DNA of 64,000 nucleotides from Heterohyrax brucei (lineage: Eukaryota > Chordata > Mammalia > Hyracoidea > Procaviidae). A program made the position numbers and the translations under genes. Positions within the stretch are counted from its first letter, which is position 1. Each line of letters opens with the position of its first letter. Positions 52,830 through 63,015 of this stretch are shown here, in pieces. The stretch lies in the NCBI GenBank assembly GCA_028571685.1, contig CM053154.1:1924501-1988500 (forward strand). The letters run 5' to 3'. The notes below the pieces were generated by a model, which was not told the DNA's origin, searched no databases, and worked only from the letters and a program-made list of their open reading frames with translations.

Positions 52830-53690
52830 TCCCGAATCGTCTTTGGACCTGGCACCGTAGGTCGCTCCCCAGCGCTGCTCTCACCCGAACGTGACTTACC
52901 GGTCCCTGAAGTGGCCGCGGTGGCTGACCCCTGCGGAGTGAATCACCGCAGCTCTTTGTGTGTGTCACACAGCTGTTCACATTTTCACTCCTCTGGCACC
53001 CGAGGTCAGCACACAAGGTGGCCCCCGAAATGACACCTGTGGCCTGGCTGTGTGTGTGGCTGCTCTGCCTGGGGGAATCGGGGACGGTCTGCCCAGGGGA
53101 AGACGGTTCAGCAGATGGGCTCGGAAGCGCATCTCAGCCGGACTGAGCCATGTGCTGAGCCGGGCAGCATCCCTGGAGAGCTGCGCTCCCGGGGTGAGCG
53201 GGGAGGTGCCGAGCGACACTGCTGGGGAGCGGCTGCGCCTCACCCCGCGCCCTCCAGCTCCCGGCACGGCGCCCGTGGCAGCGGCTTCGTTAAAGAGGCC
53301 AATGGGAAGTCTCACGCTGCAGGCTCCCGTGGCTGCCTCGCGGAGACAAGGCCAACTACAGAGAGAGAGACGGACGGCTTGTCAGGCACGGGGCCGGTGT
53401 TCCCCGCCGGTGAGACCCCCCCCTGGACGGTCACAGTCCGGACAGTCGGCCCCGCGTGACAACAGGCCTTTCTCTTCCCAGCCGTCACCCCCAATCTCTG
53501 CAGAGCTGTGGAGTTCTCGGGCTTGGTTGGGGGCTGGCTGGCCTCTGCCAGTTTGTTTCATCAACAGCTCTCGTCACAGTGACCTGGCTCCCGCAGCAGA
53601 GGGGCAGGAGTGCCCAGGGAGAGAAGCAGGCTGGTGGCGGCCGGCTGGCCCGCGGCATCTGGCTTAGAGGACTCTCGCGGCCATGGGAAA
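52830..53690. promoter_or_regulatory. CpG island, no gene assigned
   Basis: CpG density is high, with the core at 53079-53460. By eye I count roughly 40 CpG in 380 bp at about two-thirds GC, near the number expected without CpG loss, which is unusual in this window. A CCAAT-type box (ggccaatggg) is at 53298-53307. CpG dinucleotides are also frequent at 52845-52945 and 53630-53690. A 235-codon frame (52960-53667, +) spans the core but shows no domain, and I treat it as stop-poor chance sequence. Confidence 0.6.
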
Positions 53691-54160
53691 GGAAAGGTTT
53701 CATGCACGGTCACAGCGGGGACAGGGTGGGGACAGCGGAGGTGGCCTGGCACAGCTGCTGGGCAGAGTCGCTCCAACAGCAGCTGCACTTCCGGGTGCAG
53801 AGGCCCGGGCAGCTCTGTCTCTGGGGAGAAAAGTGTGGCGAGAGCGTGCAGGCCTATTTTCAGCCCCTGAAGGAACAAGGCACACAATCTGTGGGCTGCT
53901 GTAGCAGCGGGATTAAATAGAACAGCTTAGAATTTCAAGGTCTAAAATGTGCTTGAAAATGAAACGTCTTCATTAGCTGACATGCCAGAGATTTTCATGA
54001 AAATAAATTCCTCTTCAGCAGGGGGAGCCGAGCCGTGATGCTGACGGGTGAAGGAGCACGGAAGGAACAGCATGAAGGCCCCCTGGTTCCTGGGGGTGCC
54101 CTTCCCACAAAGCAGCAATGCCTTCCTGAAGGCTCCCTGCGACTGCCGCGGCAGGCAGAG
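53691..54160. other. Unassigned sequence with AT-rich end
   Basis: Nothing recognised. The segment at 53905-54010 (ttagctgacatgccagagat and surrounding AT-rich sequence) differs sharply in composition from its neighbours and may be a conserved noncoding element. Confidence 0.35.
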
Positions 54161-54365
54161 TTCCTCGGTGGCTCGCACAGTGAAGAGTTCAGCCGCTGAG
54201 CCCAAGGCCGGGGCTCGAGTTTGCCCAGGGGTGCCTCAGAGGAAAGGCCTGCTGCTGGCGTTCCAAACCTGCCCTGAAAATCCCGTGGGACACAGCTCTG
54301 CTCTGAGACACGTGGGTTCCCAGGGTCAGTACTGACTCCGTGGCAGCTGCTTTATTTTATTTTAT
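54161..54365 (+). mobile_element. AfroSINE-type SINE, sense
   Basis: ttcctcggtggctcgcacag, gttcagccgctgagcccaag, tcagaggaaaggcctgctgc, tgcgctgaaaatcccgtggg-like body (ccctgaaaatcccgtgggac), and gtcagtactgactccgtggc, ending in a (TTTTA)n tract. Confidence 0.85.
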
Positions 54366-55974
54366 GCTAGCACCGTCCTGCAGGGCTGTAAGCCTGAGAA
54401 AACAGATACAGAGGCTGGCTACAAGGGAGTCCTGGCTGGAGGGCAGGGGAAGACAGACGTTGCTGAGGTAACCTCACAGCTACGAGTAAAGTTCCAGTGC
54501 CACACTGTTGAGGGAAAGTGCACAGCTCTGTGAGCTTTTACACAGAACAGGGGAAGGGACGGTTACCTAGGCTCTGGGATGGGGCTGGGGTTGGGGTTGT
54601 CTTCCCTGTGTGAGTGATGTACCTGGAATAAGGTCCTCATGCTGATCCTGAGGTGGTATAAAGGACGGTTCATGGGGCTGGGGGGTGGTAGGGGACGTAC
54701 AGATGTTGCCAGAACAGCACGTGCAAAGGGCCTGTGGCTGGAGTATAAAGGGCCTGAGGGACGGCTGTGGAATGGAGTACAGAGAGCAATTTGGTGCCTG
54801 GAAGAGGGTCTACCAAGCAAATACAACACAGGACAAGTATCTCCCTATCTAAGTTTTTAAATAAACAGATTGTTTCAAGTCAGGTCATTTCTGGAAATTT
54901 TAAATTTAATTATAATTTTTAAAGTCATTTCATTTCATACATGGTGATTTTGGCTAAATGTTTAATCAAAATGCAGAGGAATTCAATCACTATTAAAAAA
55001 CAAACAAAACACCTTACATTTTGGTACACTCAAGACCATCTAACTTTAATAATATAAAAGAATACTATCCCAGTAATTACAAAAAGTGTATTTAGCAACC
55101 GGCTTGGCATATTTTTAAATTTCATTGTGATGTAGTGTAATTTCTCCATTTATTATCTTTTGGGAAAATGTTTGTTGGAGGATACAAAAAAAACATTTCT
55201 TTTCACCACAAGACTCTGTGCTGTCACGATTCTGCAGAGCAAGGCAGACAGAAGACAGCAGCCTGTCACTTACAGGTCCCCTGCTTCTGCCGGCCTGAAA
55301 GACAGGGACTCTTCTAAAGATAGGAAAACAAGCAGGAGTTTGTGGTGCAGAACACTTTGCACCAAAAGAAGGCATCTGAAAACCTTTGCAATCTGGGGTT
55401 AAACAACAGAGATGTCAAAAGAAAATAAAAACAAGAACTAACGTTTCTTTGCTTTAAAGGCTTTAGGAGAGTTAGAGCTTGAGCTCTGTGTGACGGAGAA
55501 GAGGCAGCCAGGACCCGGGAGCTCTCCCCCGTTCCTTCCTCCTTCCTTCCCTTCCCCCGACGCGTGGATCAGCCTGGACAGGTCCTGGGGTGAGGCAGCA
55601 CAGGAGAGGCATTCGGTCTCTATCTGAAAGGGGAGAAGGGCAGGTCAAAACCACTTGTTTAAGACAGATAGATAGGTGCCAACACACGGACGTGCACAGG
55701 GCTTTAAGCCCTCTAATCCCGCGGAGGGTGAGGGCCAGTGGGAGTCCAGGGCAAGAAGTATAGCTCCTGAGTCAGAGACCGGGGTGCAGTTCGTCCCCAG
55801 TGCACCTCATATGCAGCTACTACCAGAAGCCAGTGGAAGCCCTCGTGTGGCCGGGGTGCTGACCGTGGAGGCCCGCGTGTAGCCGGGGTGCTGCTGGTAG
55901 AGGCCCGCGTGTGGCAGGGGTGCTGCCGGCGGAGGCCCGCCTGTTGCTAGGACGCTCCGGCACTGAGCAGCAGG
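54366..55974. other. Unassigned sequence, AT-rich centre
   Basis: No gene or named repeat. 54880-55200 is AT-rich. The phrase cacgtgcaaagggcctgtgg near 54718 resembles an ancient interspersed repeat that I cannot name. Confidence 0.35.
55836..55955. repeat. Minisatellite, 32 bp x about 3.7
   Basis: Units begin gaagccctcg (55836), gaggcccgcg (55868 and 55900) and gaggcccgcc (55932), each with tgtgtggccggggtgctg-like sequence. Short and CpG-rich. Confidence 0.85.
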
Positions 55975-56165
55975 GCTCTCAGACTAAGACCAGGAGGACC
56001 TGGTGATCTACCTTCCCAAATCAGCCAGTGAGAATTGGGTGGGTCTCAGTGACTTGATCCACAACCGACCAGGAGGCTGGCAGCTGCTGGGCAGTATTTC
56101 ACTCTCCAGCGTGGGGTCATGACGGGTGGGTGCCAGCTCCTTGACCACAATGACAGCCCCGTCAC
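55975..56165 (+). mobile_element. tRNA-Gly-type SINE body, sense, headless
   Basis: tctcagactaagaccaggag, gacctggtgatctaccttcc, caaatcagccagtgagaatt, ggcagtatttcactctccag, and gtggggtcatgacgggtggg follow the body and RTE-like tail of the SINE seen complete at 18109-18410. The tRNA head is missing. Confidence 0.75.
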
Positions 56166-58565
56166 AGGGAAAGGAGGCAGCCAAGAAGACTCGCTGTGGA
56201 ATGACTCAGGAAGCTTTGAAACCCCAGATGCTGAACTTAGCCTGGGATGACAGACTCAGAATCCGGATAGGACCCTGATGCTGGCCAAGACGGTGATGGG
56301 GAGCCCTGCTGACCAGAGGGGGTGCTGAGCTGGGTCCTGGGGGCTGGAGTTCCTGGAGCAGGACCCCAGAGGGGAGAGCACTTCAGGAAGGGGATGGTCC
56401 AGTGGAAAGAGCCAAGTCAGTGGGTTACCGTGGGCAGGAGAGCAGTGGAGACCCTAATCCCAGCCTGCTACCCCAGCACCTTGGGCTGTGACTATTTCTC
56501 TTTCCAGGGCCTGGGCCTGGAAGCATTGGCCTCAAGTGGGAAAAGGGATGGCAGGGAGTGAGAGCAGTCAGAGAAGGGACAGGGCCCAGAATCCGCCTTG
56601 AGCCTGAGGACCAGCCTCTGCTTGGTCCTGGCTTCCAGAAGCAGCTGCCATCAGGCTGATTCCCTCTCCCCTGGTAACTTGCGAGAGTTACAGCTAAATG
56701 GCATTGTCCCTAATCTCAGGCATCTCCAGGGAGCACTTCTCCCAGGGCACAGCACAACTCCAAGTTTCCCAGGTGCTGAGTGGCTGCCAGATCCCAGGGA
56801 CCACACAGGACCATGCCACCCATCACTGACCATCCTGGCTTGAAGTCTGCCTGTGAACCTAAGTGTCTGTTGAAAACTGGGAATTTGAAACAGGGGTTCA
56901 AAAGAAATCAGGAAAATGCAGGCAGGTCACTGGCCTGGATATTGCTGGCCCAAATCTGTTCAAGGAACGTCCTGTCCTTCTGCCAGCATCACTGGGACCG
57001 AATGCTAGCACTGATAGGTAACGTGGACACATGTTAAACACACATGTATCACAGTTGTAATACAAATAAAGGATCTAGGTCCACGGCTGTCCAGCTGTGA
57101 GGCCACTGCAAAGGGGAGGACAGCAAACCAGGGCCGTGCAGCCCCTGTACTCCCACTCAACTACTCATTTTTCATGGGGCGAGTGACGTCGAGGCCCCAT
57201 GACTGTGCCAGACACTTGAGGGAAAAAGGGACGGCTCAAGAGAAGGGGCTGTGGGATGACTACAGACGGATACAAAGATACTCACAAAAGTTCCTGGCGA
57301 CAGAAAAGCGAGGACGTTTTCTGGTTACCTGCTGTTATTTGAGATAAGTCGTGACCAGGAAGAGTTACTGAAATGTGACAGTGAAATCCTGGGGAAGCTG
57401 CTCCACAGAGATGCTGTCTGCCAATGACACAAGACCACTGCTGGGCAGAGCCTCTCAAACGGCTTTCAGCAGCTTTTCTTGACAGGGCCCACCCAGCCAA
57501 AGCCCGAGGGTCTTAAGCAATGAAAGTGATATGTTTAGCTAAGTATCATAAACACTGTTAAAAAAGTAAAGCTTTATTTCTGGCAAAACTTTTCGAATCC
57601 TTTAATAGACGACATGCATTGTGAATTCCTAAGTGGGGGATGGGGTGAAGTACTCCCCAGACTTGGGTGACCACAGAACTCTGTGTTTCTTTGGAGTATC
57701 TCTTAGGACTCATGTTTCAGAAAACCTTAGCTGGAAAACACAGTGTCACACCACTGTGGTGAGTTATCATACACAAGTAATAACCAGGCAGCAGAGGGCT
57801 GGCCCGTGCCTGATTGACAGGGAGCTGACCGAGACCCAGGCCTTCCTAGAGCGTGTTTACTGGGGGAAGTCTTAGAACAAGACGGGGTGGCACAGAGAGC
57901 GAGGGAGAGAAGGGAAGGAGAGGGACAGAGGCCAAGTGAGGGAGGGACGGCAAGTGGGGAGGCAGCAGGACGCCTCGGAGGAGGAGGTGACAGGTCCCGG
58001 AGGTTTACAGGCAGAGCTTGGAGGGTCTCACTGGAGAGCTCTGGGACAGGCTGGCTCCTCAGAGCTGTCCTCTGAACCACCGCAGGTGTGGCACCCACAC
58101 TTGCAGCCTGTCTAGCAGGGTCTTACCTCAGCTAACCAGCGGGTGGAGGTCTGGGGACTTCATCAGTGGCAGGAACCAGCGGGCTCGTCGTGCCTGCCGG
58201 CAGCTGGACAACCTGCTCCAGGGCTCCTTTGCAGATCCGGCTTCCTCCTTGTACCTGTCTTGATGCTGGGGGTGGGCTGACTTTTCTGGGAAACTGGAAA
58301 CAGTGTAGGTTTACAGGAAGTCCGTAGGGAAGTGCTCTGGGCAACACATTCATGGGGAAACAAGGACTCAGCTGTGGGTTTCCAGGCTTGCCCCAAAGTG
58401 CAGCCAAGGGCTGAGCCCGTGCAGCCTCGCGTGGGCCAGTCAGTGCCTGCAGCCACCCTCAACGGAGCAAATCTGTTCTGGCAGAAGGACAACCAGCATG
58501 TTTACTAGAGGCAGGGATGGCAAGACGCCATCGCAAGTACTCTGTATCTGTCATCAGTCCCTGAG
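56166..58565. other. Unassigned sequence with a polypurine tract
   Basis: No gene or retroposon recognised. A near-continuous purine run (gagagcgagggagagaaggg, extending over about 57893-57960) could adopt unusual DNA structure. The AT-rich part 57490-57620 is unassigned. Confidence 0.35.
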
Positions 58566-58745
58566 ACATAACGTTTGGTCAAGTAGCGGGCCAAGAAACA
58601 AGAGCAAGACCGTCAAGGAGACGGATTGAGCCAGCGCCTGCAACCGTGAGCTGAGGCACAATGACAGTGGTGACAGTGGCTCGGGACTGGACGGTGTTTG
58701 GTTGGGGTGCACATGGGGGTGCTGCGTCAGAACTGACTCCAGGGC
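58566..58745 (+). mobile_element. RTE (BovB-like) LINE 3' end, sense
   Basis: tttggtcaagtagcgggcca, agaaacaagagcaagaccgt, caaggagacggattgagcca, gcgcctgcaaccgtgagctg, ggactggacggtgtttggtt, and gtgctgcgtcagaactgact reach the terminal sequence shared with the SINEs. Confidence 0.8.
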
Positions 58746-59255
58746 GTCTGCGGGCCACCACTCGGTAAATGAAGAAAGTGAGTCTCAGCTGTGCAGCTTT
58801 GTGCCCGCCGCCGAGCCTAACCCTGAACCGCACATCCACGCTGCTTCTCCGGGCTGTGCTCATTCTGAAAGCCTTCCTTCTTTCCCTCCAGACATCATGG
58901 TTACACAGCAAAGCAGAGGACGGGTGGCACTGTCTGTAACTGGCATATTGCTGTCCACGAGGTTGCCAGGGGCCGGATGCCAGCCTCCTCGCATCAGTGT
59001 CCCCGCACTGTGTGCAGCACGGGCTCCAGAGCCTGTCCACCCTGGGTATCTGCCGCGGCCTTCCCGTCGCCTGCCCCTTGTCCCTCTGCCACAGACAGAA
59101 GCAGCCGGAGAGGCAAGGCTGCAAACTGCACCCGTGTGGTGCTCTCGTTGGTGTTTCGCTGAGCGCCAAGAGGCAAGGCCCTGTTTGTGACCGCGGTGGC
59201 TCACCTCTGCCGCAGGACTGAGCTCGGACGCCTGCGAGCTGCGGTGCTGGTGAAG
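58746..59255. other. Unassigned CpG-rich sequence
   Basis: No gene recognised. The 162-codon and 196-codon frames overlap on opposite strands and have no domain. Confidence 0.3.
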
Positions 59256-59560
59256 ATCACCGAGTGCACCAGAAGGCTGAGAGAGTGAGTGAGTCTGTCC
59301 TGGACGCCGTAGAACCAGAAGTCTCCTCAGAAGTGACAGGTGTGGACATGCTGTCAGGGGGGCTCAGTCCTTGGACAGGGACGTCATGTGCGGTACGGCA
59401 GAGGGTCCGCGGGAAGGAGAAGGACCCTCAAAGGGGTGGACAGACGCAGGGGCTGCCACAGCGGGCTGAAGTCTAGCGACAGCTCCGAGGGTGACGCAGG
59501 ACCGGGAGGCGTCCGCCCTGCTGTGTGCCGGGTCGTGGAGAGCCCGACAGACCCTGTGGC
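59256..59560 (+). mobile_element. RTE (BovB-like) LINE 3' part, sense
   Basis: gacatgctgtcaggggggct, cagtccttggacagggacgt, agagggtccgcgggaaggag, aaggaccctcaaaggggtgg, acagacgcaggggctgccac, and gggtgacgcaggaccgggag follow the RTE 3' coding end closely. It lacks the extreme 3' terminus or has it scrambled. Less diverged than the 13-kb copy and rich in CpG. Confidence 0.85.
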
Positions 59561-59584
59561 ACCGAATAGTGGCCACTGCGAGAA

Positions 59585-59782
59585 GAGCCTTGGTGGCACA
59601 ATGGGAAAGCGCTCAGCTGCTCACTGAAGGGTCGGCTGTGTGGCCCCTCCAGTGGCTCCTCAGGAGAAGGGAGCTGGTGGCCTGGCCCTGGAAAGGTGGC
59701 AGCCTAGGGCCTCTGGGGGACAGTGCTACCGCATCATGCGGGGCCGCTCGGAGCTGGAACGATGTGGTGGCACGGTAGCAAC
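59585..59782 (+). mobile_element. AfroSINE-type SINE, sense
   Basis: gccttggtggcacaatggga, aagcgctcagctgctcactg, aagggtcggctgtgtggccc, gtggctcctcaggagaaggg, ctggtggcctggccctggaa, and gatgtggtggcacggtagca. Full length. Confidence 0.85.
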
Positions 59783-60489
59783 CTGTGACTCTCTGATAAG
59801 CCCGGAGTAAACTGTTGCGGGCACTTTAAACCCTCGCGTAGACCGGACTCCTGTCCTGCACACCTGCCTTGTGAACCCCGAAGAGGAACGGGCAGGGGGC
59901 CGAAGCTGCAGCGGGATCTGTGCGTGGGAAATCAGCAAAGCAGGTCTCCCGCGGCTGGAGGGTGCGGTGCCGCAAGGAGCATGACTCGTGTGCTGCTCAG
60001 CTTTTCAAAGGGGATGTTTCTCCTCCTACTTCTGCAGACCCCCAAGGGGAGTCCAGGAACCCTGAAAGGAAGCCCCAGGAATCCCCAAAGGGAGCCCCCG
60101 GAATGACGTCAGCAAGCATGGCTGCGTGCTGCTGTGTCCAGGTGGGGACTGATGGCTGGGGAGGCTCTCAGTGCCGTGTCCACGGCCCGAGAAGCTGGGC
60201 AAGGGACTTGGCTCTGCCAGCCAGCAGGTGGGCTGCCCTGGCACGACGGCATTGGTCAGAAAGCTGATGCCACTCACGGCCTCAGGGCCTGGGAGGGGTT
60301 AGACCTGATGACACAGCCTGTCAGGGAGTGTCTCACACGTCCCTGCAGGCCTGGCACGTGACACCTAGCAAGTGCTCAGCTCATAACTGCTGGACACGAG
60401 CCTGGCTACAGCCCGGACAGCACCAACAGGGAGGACCAAAGGTGCCCATGGACCCCAGTGCCCAGGCCCAGTCCCGGGGGTGCTGACAC
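59783..60489. other. Unassigned sequence
   Basis: No gene or repeat recognised. Confidence 0.3.
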
Positions 60490-60575
60490 AGACCTCGGAG
60501 GTTCAAGCCCACCCAGAGTCCCCTCAGAAGAGAGGCCCAGTGACCTGCCTCTGAAACACCAGTTACACTGGTGGC
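60490..60575 (+). mobile_element. AfroSINE-type SINE, middle part, sense
   Basis: gacctcggaggttcaagccc, acccagagtcccctcagaag, agaggcccagtgacctgcct, and gaaacaccagttacac match the box-B/body part. Head and tail are absent. Confidence 0.6.
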
Positions 60576-60930
60576 TGTGAGCTTGGGTCAGTTTGAAAGC
60601 ACGTGCCTTGTTACAAATATTACCGAACAGATAGAACTGAGATAGAAGCAACTGGAACGTTTTTCTGCATAAAACAAATGTGTGCCTTCTCTAGGGTAAA
60701 TGGGCCTCACTTTTCTCCAGAGATGTCTGCCCCCTGCTTTCCACTGATCTCTTCCACGAGGGCTGAGCACTGACCGCTTCTGAGCGAGTTCTGGGGTGCT
60801 CGGGTGCCTCCTGCCGTGGGGTGGGGTCCTGGGTCAGGGCTTCCAGGGTGCGGCTGCTGCACCCCCTCCGGCCTGTCCACGCCCCACCAGGCCTGCCATG
60901 CGCTGTCTGGATGCTCGTGTTTTGGGGGAC

Positions 60931-61118
60931 CGTTGAGTGAGCGCTGACTCAGGTGACCCCATGTGACAGCCTAGACCTGCCCCAGAGAAGGTCCATTCTA
61001 CAGTTTTAAAGCAGCCAATCCCCAGGCCCTGCTCCTGTGGGGCCACGGGGTGGGTCTGAACTGCAGACCCGTCAGCTAGCAGGTGAGACGTTAACTGTCT
61101 CACTGACAGGACCCTGAC
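60931..61118 (-). mobile_element. AfroSINE-type SINE, antisense
   Basis: cgttgagtgagcgctgactc, aggtgaccccatgtgacagc, cattctacagttttaaagca, gccaatccccaggccctgct, and gggtgggtctgaactgcaga end in the reversed head gacgttaactgtctcactga. Confidence 0.8.
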
Positions 61119-62245
61119 CCACCCACAGTCCCCAGACCCTGTCCCACACTTTGGTGTCTCTGCACCTTTTGGGAGGCTGCTTGTCTTGATGGCAGTGCCA
61201 CCTCTCTCCCAGTGATATTACTGCTACTCACCAGGATGCCACTCCTGTCTCCCCGCCAATGGTGGGAAGGTGCCCATCCTCACTCCTCAGAGGTTGGCAG
61301 GTGGCGTGATTCGCTCAGCCTGAGGGACGGTGAGCATCGTACGTGGGCGTCCCCGCCAGGCTCAGCATTCCACTGTGGCAGTCAGGCCACCAGGGAGGAG
61401 AAAGCCGAATGTCCAGACGGTGCCCCTTCAAAGTTGAGCTTCTCTCAGCCCTGGTGGCTGAGTCAGCCCAGGAAGGAGCACTGTCCTGGAGAGAGTCAAG
61501 ACTGACAGTGCACTTTGTATGTGTAAGAAAGTCAGGACATTTGTCACCACCACATAACCACGCCGTGCCGGCACACAGGCCACCATGTCCTCCAGGGACG
61601 AGCCTCCTTCAAGTCCCAGCTCAAGCCTCTGTACCCCCCAGCGCACCCTGTGTCCTCTCCCCCGTGCCTCCCCACTTCCTCCTGTTAGCTGAGCACGGCC
61701 CTAGCTGGCTTCACGTCACCACTGGTTACAGTGATTGATTTGCACGCCTGCCTCCTGCTCTCCAGCCCGAGTTCCTCGTGGGCCGATGCTGAGGTCCCTT
61801 ACTTCTTGTGACAGCCCCAGCATGTGCCCTAGAAAGGAGTGAGAGCTTTGAAAAGAGGAGAGGAATTGTGTAACGTAAAGGGCTACTCACCCATTTGTTG
61901 CTGGTGTGAATTACAACATTTTATGTTGGGCTTGTTTTAAATGGGCCACACACACTAAAATACTGTTAGAATTTAGTTTTAATTGCCAAGCCAAGTGCCG
62001 TCGAGTCGCATCCGACATGAGTTAGTTTTAATTAAGCGGCCGCTTTTGCTGAAGTCAGTTTGGGTTTGATCTTTTGGTGCCACACGTTGTTCCTGGACAT
62101 TTCTGTCTGTGGCTCGTCCATCAGCACTGTGAGCGACGGGAGGTCATCTGGCTTCCGTCACCAGCCTCTGTTTGTCTGAAAACCCGACGGGCCGGCTGTG
62201 AGCAGGCACCTGCCTGTGTGGGGCTTTGCCTACCCTCGACACCCG
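61119..62245. other. Unassigned sequence with a SINE tail scrap
   Basis: No gene recognised. At 61984-62008 the words gccaagccaagtgccgtcga and gtcgc look like an isolated antisense SINE/RTE tail. Confidence 0.35.
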
Positions 62246-62465
62246 TCCACCCAGCCATCACCCACTCACACACCTGCCCTCCACCCACCCTCCCGCCCAC
62301 TCACCCCCTACCCCTCACTCACGCACCTGTCCACTCACGCATTCACTGACTCCCTCCCTCACTCGTTCACTCACTCACTCATTCACCCACTCATTCATTC
62401 ACTCTCTCACACCCTCACCCAGTCACTCATTCATTCACTGACTGACTCACTTGTTAACTCACTTT
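62246..62465. repeat. CACT/CATT tetranucleotide tract
   Basis: Imperfect cccactcacacacctg, later pure-looking tcactcactcactcattc and attcattcactc units. It leads straight into the sequence below. Confidence 0.9.
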
Positions 62466-62560
62466 TTAACCATTAATTGAGAACTCACCACGTTTCAGCA
62501 TTTGAGATACTCTGGACAAGGCACAGTCCTTGTCATCCTGAAGCTTGAGCCTTGTGACTC
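62466..62560. mobile_element. Possible ancient interspersed repeat
   Basis: accattaattgagaactcac, cacgtttcagcatttgagat, gacaaggcacagtccttgtc, and cctgaagcttgagc resemble the widespread mammalian repeat with 'attgagcacctactatgtgccaggca'. That repeat commonly carries an (ATTC)n tract at this side. The family is not certain to me. Confidence 0.45.
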
Positions 62561-62879
62561 TGGTCCTCAGTAGGCTTGACCCTTTGATCCTGCAGCATGT
62601 CCCCATGAGAACACACGAACACACCTTAACCCTCAGAGTTCAGGCGTGTGCCAGCGTGTCCAGGGTGCAACAGCACTTGGCCCGCCCTGAGGACACAATA
62701 CCACAGGGCCACTGACCCCGGGACCTTTCCACAGTACCCTACGGTGGCCACGGGCTATTGTTAAGTGGCCCTGCTACACCTCTGCCTTGGGACATGGGAA
62801 CAAGTCTCTCGTTCACCGACCCTGTCATCATTACTTCACGAAGGTACGTCGTCTGCGTTAAGGAGTCCACTTCCTTCTC
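62561..62879. other. Unassigned sequence
   Basis: Nothing recognised. Confidence 0.3.
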
Positions 62880-63015
62880 AGACCCTGGTGGCACAGTGGC
62901 TGAGTGCCGTGTCTGCTAATCAAAAGGTCAGGAGTTAAAATCCGCCAGGCACTCCTCGGAAACCCTGCGGGGCAGTTGTACTCTGACCTCTAGGTCGCTG
63001 GATGGCAGTGGGTTG
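62880..63015 (+). mobile_element. AfroSINE-type SINE, sense
   Basis: agaccctggtggcacagtgg, ctgagtgccgtgtctgctaa, tcaaaaggtcaggagttaaa, cactcctcggaaaccctgcg, and ggtcgctggatggcagtggg with a short tail. Short form, well preserved. Confidence 0.95.

Noticed and set aside
52960..53667. 235-codon open frame on the + strand over the CpG island
   Set aside because: It lies in stop-poor GC-rich sequence, shows no domain or plausible start context, and competing frames cover the same DNA on both strands.
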